Shown piece after piece: positions 23,896 through 35,200 of a stretch of DNA of 60,000 nt. The notes below the pieces were generated by a model. The model was given only the letters and a program-made list of their open reading frames with translations. It ran no database searches and was not told the DNA's origin. Source of the stretch: Phoronis australis (taxonomy: Eukaryota; Phoronida; Phoronidae); assembly GCA_002633005.1 (NCBI GenBank), contig NMRA01000078.1, positions 445,868 to 505,867 on the forward strand, read 5' to 3'. Position numbers and translations under genes: made by a program. The number at the start of each line of letters is the position of its first letter. The stretch's first letter is position 1.

Positions 23896-24982
23896 ACAGT
23901 TGGCATCAAATATGTAAGAAGTGAATCAACTGTGAGATAACATGTTACCATGTGTTAACAGTTTCTTGATGGTATTCACAAGATGTATTCAACTGTGTCA
24001 ACTTGGGCATTATATTTGAATTGAAGACCTATGTTTTAATTTGATTTGGACTGAAAATTGACCAACACAAGGTCTTGTAGCTTGAAATGTGTTATTCTAC
24101 ACTTGCCACCACCCTGGGGCCACGGAAGGGCTAAAAGAATCAAAATCTGGTTTTTCTGTTACTAACCGAAGGTGCTGAATCTAAGAACGAGCAAAAAATC
24201 ACAGAAATAAAAATTTATAAATAAGTTTACTTATTGTTTATTAAAAGTGGAAACACAGTTACATGATGTGCTAAGTGACATTAAAGTTTTAATGTGCATA
24301 TTGTCTGGATAGGTTTGGCATTTGTCTCACATTTCAAAGAAAAAAATCTACTTGGAAAACTAAAAGGGTGGGCCCAGAACTGCAGTATTTTGTCCCGAGA
24401 AGTTCAGATATGTTGGTTCCAACTGAAAACAAAACTGAAAGATCTATAGTTTAACATGGTACAACTGAAAACATTTAAGGGCCAGTCTTATTCAGAATTG
24501 GTTTGATTTGTTCCAAAGCTCAAAATCCATACTCTACATCTGTGACAACTATTCTGCTACAAAAATGTTAACGAAGACCTTAAATGAGTAACGTATCGTG
24601 AAATACATGTATGATCCATTAATAATGATTGCTTAGAACCTCTGGGATTAAAGTTTGGCAGTTCTTTCAAAGATTTAACAAAGTGTGCAATTGAGTCCGT
24701 CAAGGAAAGTTTGTGAATCATGAGGAAATTTGCTTCTTATGGCATAAAGTAAAATTGGAGTTTTTGAAAATAATTAACCACATTTTCGCTAATTTCCTTG
24801 CACTACCAACATACGGTCTGGATGGTTGTAGGACACAAGTCATGCAGCAAGAAATCTTGGCTTACGGAACTGAAGTGCGTTTCAACTGCAATTTTCTCTC
24901 AGCATTCCCGCCTGGCTGACCAGTTAGTGGTGGCCATTTTGCTAACGAATACTAGTGAAGTCACATGCATATTCGCGAAATA
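23896..24982. other. Convergent intergenic interval between MRPS33 and LRGUK
   Basis: No gene seen. A possible MRPS33 polyadenylation signal AATAAA lies at 24206-24211, about 860 bp after the stop. Confidence 0.5.
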
Positions 24983-25150
24983 TCCTTCCTATAGCGTGAC
25001 ATTGCTATAGATTGGGCATAAGACCCATCATAGAAATGTCCTTATAGCATGACGTTGCAATTAGAATAGATATTGGGCATAAGACACATACAAATGTCCT
25101 TCCTATAGCATTACATTGCTATTAGTTTGGGCGTAAGGCACATCATACAA
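24983..25150 (+). repeat. Three imperfect 57-58 bp tandem units
   Basis: Units start at about 24983, 25040 and 25098. Each carries ccttcctatagc (or variant), 'acattgctat', 'ttgggcataagac' and 'acatcataca'. The array runs directly into the LINE fragment that follows. Confidence 0.7.
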
Positions 25151-25534
25151 ATTTTGACCGGCCACTGTAACATAGTCCGACACAGACGCATCACAGGGCA
25201 TATAGAGAGCCCAGTGTGTCCAGAGTGTGGTACTGACTTAGAAACCCCTAAACACCTGATAGAGTCTGGTCGAGCTTTTTATAAACTATGGAGCAACCTA
25301 CTGGATGGCACTGTTACATGCCTACAACATACATGTATAGTGCTTGGCAACAAATGGAAACGTCTGCGTTTTCTTAAAGGAGATGGGTAGACTGTATTGA
25401 AAACTTTCGCGAAGAACCGTAACGGGGCTCTCTTGCTTTTAGCTTGAGTGTTTCGTGCAATGGGCCCAACCATGAGGCCTGCGCATGTCTGATGCACCGC
25501 ATATGACATGAGACCACCAGCACTGTTTTTTTTT
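25147..25534 (+). mobile_element. Decayed non-LTR retrotransposon 3' end
   Basis: The open frame reads ILTGHCNIVRHRRITGHIES, then PVCPECGTDLETPKHLIE. This is the C-terminal H/C-rich motif found after the reverse transcriptase in several LINE clades (lTGH...CxxC...E...HLi..C). The last Cys is replaced, and the frame stops soon after. The 3' part (gtgcaatgggcccaacc..., ending in a T run) is shared with an inverted copy at 30494-30660 and, more weakly, with 35690-35770. No reverse transcriptase domain is present. Confidence 0.6.
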
Positions 25535-25656
25535 TGATATTGCCATACTTGTAAGAATTTAGTTATGCAATGCAAAGCTAGTTTTTGCTCATTCATACAA
25601 TTTGATCAAAAATGAAATTTAACTCATTAAATAACTTGATGACAATAGCAACATAT
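25535..25656. other. Short intergenic spacer
   Basis: Nothing recognised between the LINE remnant and the LRGUK polyadenylation signal. Confidence 0.5.
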
Positions 25657-25662
25657 TTTATT
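25657..25662 (-). terminator. LRGUK polyadenylation signal AATAAA
   Basis: AATAAA on the minus strand, 138 nt after the LRGUK stop codon. It is the nearest canonical hexamer. Confidence 0.6.
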
Positions 25663-25799
25663 TACACTATTTACATGGTGTCCATAAATTAATAGTTTTC
25701 AAATTTTCTAATGCATCAATGCAGCTGATGTGATTAGCTTCACTGGCATGTTTCACGGAGTGACTCAGTTGTCCAACATGTCCACAAGAGGGCGCCATG

Positions 25800-26238
25800 T
25801 TATGACTTTGATACTATGGGTGGTAGCACAGGCAGTCTGTCTGAACCAGGTCTGCCAGTGGACAAGGCTGAGTTGGACCGTTCATTTGACCGTCCGCTGC
25901 TGCCACGGGCCACGAATGACTGATCACCTGACAGGAAGTCGAAGGGGTCCATTTTCTCAACAGGCAGCTCTGACAGCAGGAGGTCCGTCTGCTCGCCGGT
26001 TTCCAATGCAACAGGTGATGTCTTCTGCATCATTTGAGCAGATGACAAGCTGTTGAGACTTGAACTTGATGACCTGCCACAACTAGAATCTGGTGACCCT
26101 GGGGGAAGTTCATCCATGTTGTTGTTAGTTTTGTTGACAATAGGAGCGCTGAATGATCTTTGACCTAATAGGTCAGAATCTGAAGGATCTCCGAGACCTA
26201 ACTGACTGTCTACTACCTGAGGTGCTGTGCGTGGGGCA
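25800..26238 (-). CDS. LRGUK: LRGUK exon 15 (C-terminal tail and stop)
   Basis: 439 nt, with acceptor ...gtgtttcag. It begins inside a Ser codon and reads SAPRTAPQVVDSQLGLGDP and so on, through SSSSSLNSLSS and ELPVEKMDPFDFLSGD to LPVLPPIVSKS and a stop. It is Ser-rich and probably disordered, with no known domain. Codon-level coding character and the exact phase match support it. Confidence 0.85.
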
Positions 26239-29200
26239 CTGAAACACAAGAAAAAGAAGGGATTTTTTCATGATAATGAAAGTAAAATCAAGAAATTGGA
26301 AAAAGACGCGGCACTCGGCAGAGTAGTGCCACCTGTTGAATAACACCAGTGTTACATGCAGTCGCCAGTCGGTTAAATTTACGTCATTTAAATCCAAAAC
26401 TAATTATATTAAGTGAACTTCAACTACTATTAACATGGAAATGAATTTAACTGTATTCCTTAATTAATTAAAAGTTCAAATTTTTATTTAAAACACTTAC
26501 AAAAATCTGACATCACTGGCAACCCATTTGTAATCGGCACGCTTACCATGTATGCCATTGCATTATACAGTGTTCATTGACTCACCTTTTCAGGATCTGT
26601 TGATAGAGACTGGGCACGAAACCAGCAACTGCCTCCTTGGCGGCACTCTGACGGCGGAGCAGTGACGCCTCCTCCTGTAATTGGGGTGTATACATCATAG
26701 TGCGGTGTATTACAGGTTTGACTAGAATGAGTAACTGTTGCCAGCAATGACGATTTAGGCAAACAATGAGCATGTCATTCAATGTTGAAAAATTCCTTCG
26801 CTTATCTGCTATATTACTTATAAGCATGATGACAGCAAGTTAAATCGTGCTTGAAATTAAATTATTTTTAGTTCAATCAATGGTTTGTCAAATGAATAAG
26901 CTTAGCCAGGTTTGTGCAATGTTAATCACTCGGCACTCCAAGACAAAGCTGAATTTGTTTGCCCAAATAAGGCACGTGGTGCCATTATATCTGCCTTGGA
27001 ATGGAAGGCATGTCAGATCCCCTGTCTATAAAGATCCCATTTAGCAGTCTCCAGCAAGGCCTCGTAACACCAGTAAATAGGCTACTCAAAGCACCAGAGC
27101 GCAATGCCCAAGTTTACTGAGCCAGCATCAAGAAAAGACTGTTAAAAGGCTCCCTGTCAATAGATGGTGCAAGTATATCACTCGGCTATACATGATATCG
27201 CTAATAACCACAAGGGATAACACTGGTTTATTTATATGTGCAATTTTAGGGTTCAAACTGCTAGTCTAAACTGTATGAGTGAGATGAGTGCCACTTACAA
27301 CAATACCGCGGCCTGTAGGGGATGCCAGGCCTTTCTTCTGTGCATAGTGTTGAGCTGTGGACATACTCTCTGGTACGCTGAAGCGGGACCCAGTCCTGAC
27401 ATTATCGTATGTCATCGTACCGGTCATGTCTCCCTGTGACTCGGAGATCGACCCTGTCTCGGACTGAGACGGCGTGGGCACATTAATCCCTAGGTACTCC
27501 AGCACAATTCGACGCAGCCGTCGGTAGGCTTCAGTGATGTCATCTGAAAGAACCATGTTGGGTCAAGTATTGGCTTGTACTATGCTAGCCCATTATTTCA
27601 TAGTTTCATAGCTTTTAGACTTGGTTTTAATCACTACGACCATCACAAATTACAATGGGCACTTGGCACACAGGGGCTACCTTCCATCACACAACTAACT
27701 TTCCATTTAAACCTTTTATCGTTAGGGCTGTTCCAGCAAAATCTGTGTGGGAGGGGGGGAAGGCAACTGAAATAAAAATTTATGGGTGGTTGCGTTTGAT
27801 TTAAATTCAAAATGGCTGGTGGTCGTACTTCAAAAAAATTAAAATTTACAGGTCGTTGCTGTTTCATTGGGTCATAAATGTTTGATGGTGGGTAATTTTA
27901 GTAAATTTTATAAACAATCCACAGGGAATCAAAAACTGAAACAAAAATGCAACTTGCAAAAAGCTCCGACTTTTTCATTCCCTCCGATCTCCTAATCGGC
28001 ATGCCCATAACACCAGTTAATCACAGGTGCTCGAATTTCTCGATGGCTAATAACCATATATAAGAAACATGTTTTCTTGGTAATGAATGACATTAGTGGT
28101 GATGGAGGAACAGATAAACTCAAGCGCCTGTGCAGTCAACCACAAGAACAAAAAAAAATTATGGGTGGTTGCATTTCTAACTTATAAAAAATTACAGGTG
28201 GTAGGTTGAAGAAATAAATGAAAAATATGGGTAGTGGGTGCAAAAAAAGGTGCCTTCCCCCCCTCCCATACAGATTTTACTGGAACAGCCCTTATGAAAT
28301 TACTCTCAAACTTTTCCTTATAGAAATAGGAGGCGATTTCAGGGCTATGCGAGGATTGACAGTTTGTTATAGCTTGAGAGCAGGCTGTACAGTCAAGGTG
28401 ACTTGTCATGGCGTGCCATTTTATGAGCTGGGCATGGTCTTGGTGCATAACTAACTGTCAATTCTTTTTGCACACTTAGATATCATTTCTCATCTGAGCA
28501 ACAAGAGGAGGCCAATGTTACAGCATGAGTGGTCAAAAGTTTACTTCCTTGGATGGAACATAGATTTATAGCTGCTCTGAGTCACTATAGTATCTAGAGA
28601 GATAGGCATGGTGCTTAAAGTTTTCATTCACCTGTAGGTATGACCATGTCAAAGAATCCTGGGTGATCCTGGTGATGATGCACATAAAGTTCAGCTCTGT
28701 TCAGCGTGTATTCTATCTGGGGCTCAGAATAATGACCTCGCTCTCTTAGCCTCCTCTCGTGACTTTCTCGGTCCGACGGCATCACAAATATGTAACGTGG
28801 CTCAAAGTGGGTATTCTTTAGCGATAAGGCTCCCTACAAGGTGATTAAAATCCTAGTTAGTATATAGTCAACAGACATGTCAAACATGGATTCAGGCACC
28901 AAGGGTTGTTCAACTGATGAGTTGCGAATAAACTACAGAAATTAAGGAAGTGAAAATTGAGAAGCATTCAGCTTAAATCCAAGTAAATTTTTATTATTAC
29001 GTACATGCAAACACTAAAATTAGTACAATGAGATTTTTCAAAAATTATTACTGCTCAATTAGCACACAGGAGCATGTGAGCCCACACCTAGCTGTATACG
29101 ATGGTGCAAATGTCCATATTCACAACACAGTCCAGTCATTGCCTGGCCACTCAACCGCAGCCCCATGTTCACAACACAAGCCAGTCATTGCCTGGCCACT

Positions 29201-32200
29201 CACCTCCAGCCCCATGTTCACAACACAAGCCAGTCATTGCCTGGCCACTCACCTCCAGCCCCATGTTCACAACACAAGCCAGTCATTGCCTGGCCACTCA
29301 CCTCCAGCTCCATGTTCACAATACAAGCCAGTCCTTGCCTGGCCACTCTCTCAACTGCCTCTCGCTGCAGTCCAAACCAATGGCCACTGTACTGATATGT
29401 CAACAGAAATTGGCCCTAAAAACAACAATGCATCATCAGTTGAAGATAATTTCAATGAAATAGGAACAACTGTCTGGTACATATTTGCAGAAACAGAGGT
29501 AAAACAATTTGCTTTTAATTACTCTAATCGTGACCAGCAAAATAATCGTTTTGAAATGAGGGTTTTAAAGGTTTCAAACGTTTTAATGAATTTTAGATGG
29601 TAGAATTTACACTAACTGAATTTAGCAAGCTTACAACATTTACAGCCAAAATTCACTTTACACACATTTTATTACAATAAACAAAAAGGATATTTGTTGA
29701 CTCCTTATCTTAGGAGTGTGTAAATAACAAAATATAAATATAAGTTATTGAATGAAGGATGTGAATTCATTGTAAGGTTGTTTGACCCATTAGCTTGCCG
29801 TTTAATGCATTAATTATGTTTTCTGGTTTGTTTAAGAAGCTAAGTGAAACGAAGCGGTGACTTACCTGCTTGATGTCATTTTCAAACTCATCAATGCTCG
29901 TAAAGTTGTAGTCTTTGTTCGGCATCTCTTCATTATGGCGAGCTCTTGTTGTTGATAGTACACTGAAAGTCACAAAAATATTTATAAATAATTTCATGCG
30001 AAAAAGATCACAGACACTGCCATAGACCCAATCCCAATCACGACAAGGAATACATGATTCAGTTTATTATTCTTTCTCATAAAAACAATTGTACTATGGT
30101 GGACGATTCCAACTCCCAAGATATGCACAGTCACCCACACCTAATCTGGAAAAACATGGACTCTTCCAGACAACAACGCCACATAGTGGATGCATTGACT
30201 GAACAAGATGTCAGATTGCTGTAGAAATACACCAATACTATTCCACCACTTTAGACATGATCATCAGTTTAGATTCTTTTGTTATGATTATTATCAATAC
30301 TTACCCATAGTTAAAGTAATCGGAGAACTCCTCAACCAGTTTAAGAGCCAGGTCCTTCTTCCCCGACCCCTGGGGTCCCACTAACACCAGCATGGGGTAA
30401 GGAGTGTCCACACTAGGGAGGGTGCTGCAAGTAATACCATAGTTTTATTGGAGTGTCTCAGGTTAACAAGACGCACATGGCACAGGTAAAGTTAAAAAAA
30501 AAAAAACAGTGCAGGTGGTCTGATGTCATTTGCGGTGCATCAGACGTGCGCAGGCCTCATGGTTGGGCCCATTGCACAAAACACCTGAGCAAAGGCACGA
30601 GACCCCAAGTATGGCTCCTCGTGAAGAAAGTTTTCAAGTCTGCCAGTCTCCTTTAGGAAAACGGACAGACGTAAAGTTACCGCAACTGACCCTTCGTAAG
30701 ACAAATGTGAACTGTTCAAAAAATCAAATCACATTCATACGCAGAATATTTGAACTGTGCATGATAAAAATCGAGAAAACAGCCTGACGTACTTCAAAGA
30801 TAACATCATAGCACTATTCATTCTTTCACAAAAATCTTTGTTTGAAAATAAATGGCTTGGAATGACCAATGACAAAAAAGGGGAAAGTTTCCAGGTGATG
30901 TATCATCCCACAAATAAATAGGCTTGTGTGATAGAAATATATTTTGCGTAATGAAATTTTCCTGAAGTAAATGTTTTTGCATGAATAAAATCAAAATAAT
31001 GAGAAAAAAAACTGGATATCAAAAAAGAAGAAATTGAAACCAAAGCAGAGAAAATCCTTTTAAAAGAGGAATATTTTAAGTCCTGAAAGAATTACACAAA
31101 GTCATTTTGTTAACCAAATTATTAGAGAAAACCACATAGCCACTCTGAGCAGACTCAACCAAAGGATTTTACGAAGGTGTTCTTGATATAACTGTGGCCA
31201 GGTAACAATATGTGTCAAATTTTATGAGACAAAATGACCCAGAATCCCACCATCACCTGGAAATGCTATGGCATTTTTACATTTATTTTGCACAAAAATA
31301 GTTGCCAAATTCGCCAATTTACGTTACTCAAAACCAGATTATATATATTAATATTAAGTTATTACAAAAAATTGAAACTTTTTTCAAAAGTGTTAATGCT
31401 ACAGAACAAACCAATCAAAATGTAACTAAAATTTTCTAAATCATTATTTTAACTTGACGTTGAGAAAATCGAAAAAACAAAATTTCCCAACTTCATCACC
31501 TTATGTGCTGTCATAGAATTGCAGGAGTTAGGCACAATAACTAGATATTGCCCGTTTTTTGGGGGGAAACTGTTATTTTGCACTGTTACTTTTAGCACAT
31601 GTTGTTCATTGCACACGATGTGTTGTGTGTTCGTACCTGTCTCTGATGCGCTGTGGCTGTAGAAAGTTGTAGACAGTGTGCATTACGTGGTCCCTGGACG
31701 CCACCAACTCCATACTGGGATTATACATGTTGACCGCAGCCACCTGGTGGAGGAAAAAGTATTTTATGAGCTTGCCCTCTATACTCGGCTGGTATCATAA
31801 CCAAAATGTAAGAGTCGAAATAGAAACTCAAATGCTGCGTTAACAGAGTCGCAGGATGTGGGGAGAGGCGACTTATGCCCTGATTGATATCATCTGTCTA
31901 CACACCTGTCCTGTGCTTGCAGCATTAGTATTCCACAGACAAATACAGATGCATGCCTGCCTTCTCTAAACTACCACAAAGTGACACAGTATTGATTGAT
32001 GCTGTCATATGTTTTTGCAACGTTACAGCAGAAATGAACCTATAAGCATTAAACTGACCTATTCTCGATAGTTTTTATATCAAGAAATAACTAATAGCAC
32101 GTTAGTGATTTCCGTACGACATGACATCAACTTAATCTCTGTTCCAGGGAAAGTCTTGAGAGTTAAACGATATAAAATCATGAACTGCATATAAAAGATA

Positions 32201-35200
32201 TAGTTAAAACTATGTGATGAAATAAATATGCGTGATAACGCATTATTTACTATAATTATGTCTGTTCACAATGGAGCACAGAAAGATACATAGAAGAACC
32301 ACATGAATTGTCAATCAAATGTGATTGACATATAGCCACACCCTCTACCTTCTCCTCTGGTTCCACCTTGTGTCTGTCAAGTTCAGTCAGATGTTGAATT
32401 CTGAACAACACCGACAGTCTATAGTCAGGCAACTCTTGGATGGGGTTACGCATCAAGTTTAGCTGGCGCAGGAGAAATAACTCCTGAACGTACTGGATCT
32501 CAGCCATGTCAATAATCTAGCAATGAAAAGAAAAAAGTGTTCCGAAAAGCGTGAGTAGAGATTAGCTGGAACAAACTTATGATCTTCCAATCATCATGGC
32601 AGTAACACTGTAAATTTATGAACATTCAGTAAACACAACAATATTATATTAGTTTTAACAAAACTCTATCAACTATTACGACACACACTGAATTGAATGC
32701 TTCCTATTGGTTGCATCATATATTGAGTCCTTGTTTGTTTCTTCTACATTTCCAGCCCCTTTTTGACAAAAGTGAGAGTTGAAATATTAATCAATGCCAG
32801 ATAAACTTAATGAATAGTAAGTTTAACATATTTAATCTGCAAACGACAATACAACGAGACGGAAACGGAAGGGGTAATTCCAACCAAACACAGTCGTATG
32901 TACAACTGTTACAATANTTGTTATCGAATGCCCATTCTACGATGACCTTAGGAAACGATATTTGCCTGCATGGAGCTACAACAATCCCAATGTAGTTACA
33001 AAATTCCACAGACTCATGACTATGGAGGAAAAAGATCTTATATGGTCAACATGTAAATATGTTCATTTCGCATTCAAGCGAAGAAGAATTCGGTTTACTT
33101 CTAGTGTTTGACACTTACCTTTATTGTATTTGATGATTTGATTGTAACAAGGGCCGGAGGCCTAGTTATTGAATAAATATGTATATAGACATGTCCCAAC
33201 ATAATAATGAGACTATACTCCGTGAGCCTGGGTTGAGCACCTGCCATGTCAAACTAGTGCTCTCTTTTATGGACTCAAATGGATGATGCGACCAAAAGTA
33301 GCCCGGTAAGACTGGCCTTTATACAATACCTCATTTGACTCCAAGTCAATGATTTCCAACAAGTCGTGTTTCTCCAATCCTCGCATGCTCCTTATGTTGT
33401 TGCCTGCCACATTAACCTCCTGCAAGTGCTTCAGTTGACTTATGTTCTCAATCACACTTAACTGATTACAGCGCTGAAATAAAAACAACATTCAATTTGA
33501 TGGATGAACATCAAGATGATCTCAAGAAATCTGAGTAGTACAAATGCTTTGTATGGCTTTGTACTTAAAATAAAGAAAAATCCCAAAGTCAACCAAAGGA
33601 AAGAGAATTTTCCGATGGCCATTCCCCTAACCTAATCATTACTAAGCCACCGTTAACTTCAAAGATTGCGTTTACCTCCATATGGTGTTTAGATCGCAAA
33701 CTAGTCAACCTTGAAGCCTATTGAACTTTCTTTTACCAGTTCTTTTTTGAAAAACAAAATTTCAGAGAAATGTAAAATGTTTTAAAAAATATTTATATGT
33801 AATACTATGTCTTTGAAACTTTAAAATTGTCCACAAATGACCATTCATAGCTGTTTCAAATATTGCACTATTAATGAACATAGATAAGTTTTACTCTTAA
33901 TGGTGGTTTATGTTATACAGCACAGCACAAATGTTGACTATAGTCACAAATAAAGAGCGAGAAATTTCGGTCCATTAGGTGTCATCTGGGGACTGAATCC
34001 GAGGGTATAAAACATCACAGCATCATTTTCTTACAACTGCAAAATACCGAAGACCTCTTAAGTGTCTATAAATCATGCACCTTAAATTTGAATACAAAAT
34101 GGTTGCAATAACAGGTGATATATCCATAATAAGAAATGCTAAAAAAGGTAACTTTCAGACAGTGTAGATTCTCAAAAATCCAACGGTATACTCACAAGAT
34201 TTAGGTACTTGATTGGCAAATTTCCCAAACCACTGATCTTTGAAATCTGATTGTGGGCCAGACTCAGAAAGGACAGTCTGCAGCACTGGTCGATTCCCTG
34301 TATTACCTTTATTTTGTTATCTGTCACATGCTAAGGATGTTCACTATTATATTGAGTAAGGTTTATTTATGCTGTGAACAACGTTATGACTTAATTATGC
34401 TATGTTTTCAAATGACACTTATTTTGTTGCCAGAGGAAGAACATTCCCTATAATCTCAGATATAAACAGACAACGAAAGCAATCCGGGCAAAAACACATA
34501 TTTGAGATAGAGGGTGCTACTGCTGCCTGCCGGTGGATTAGTAGCTTTTCGAGTTTTCAACTTCCTAAAGCTTTTTCTTATACATTGTTGTACAATATAC
34601 AGTAATAGTTGGAAAAAAACGTGCCTGCATTTTGAGAACCAGTTTTGTTCACTGAATAAATTGGGCTTCAAACTGGTTCTCAAAATGCAGGTGCCCGACT
34701 ATTGCCCAAAATACACTACCGGCAGCCTTACTTGCAGCTCAAACAATAACTAACAATGAACAGTGAACTCATTAAAAATATATGTGCTACAAAAGGAGGA
34801 CTATTTCACTGCACGCCAAGCTACAAGCAGTGGACTATTTCAATAAATGGCTTCCACTGTGTGCTAGTCTATCAACAGCAAACTATTCCAGTAGAGTACT
34901 TAGTTCTACTCCTTGGGTACATTGAGTGATAGCAATGATGGTGGTTACTGACTTACGTACTACCAGCAAGACATTACCATTTACATAGAATAAAATACAG
35001 CACCATCAATAAAATATACACAAAACTTTTGATTATGTTATACGTTCTAAAAACGCTAAGGTTGCTATAATTGATAATGCCATACTTGTGTACATTAGCA
35101 ACCCATCAGGCTTTACTACACCCCAGCAAAATTTACAAAATTTTACTTTTAAACTCCCAAACTCCGATTAACTCAGATTACTTCATGACTTTTTGAGTTC

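Noticed and set aside
23653-23940. Cys/Val-rich open frames on the plus strand
   Set aside because: They fall on the 29-bp minisatellite; a 29-bp unit cycles through all frames and gives repetitive peptides in each.
25730-26056. 108-codon open frame on the plus strand
   Set aside because: Antisense shadow of LRGUK exon 15, whose minus-strand frame is supported by splice phase.
29028-29603. 191-codon open frame on the plus strand with repeated Pro/His/Ser segments
   Set aside because: It runs antisense over LRGUK exon 11 and the 49-bp tandem array. A 49-bp repeat stays open when all three frames lack stops, so this is a repeat artefact.
34196-34330. LRGUK exon 5 acceptor ten bases earlier (after ctttag-type AG at 34331)
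   Set aside because: Joining exon 4 to this acceptor puts a stop (TAA) in frame within a few codons. The acceptor at 34321 restores a perfect leucine-rich repeat.
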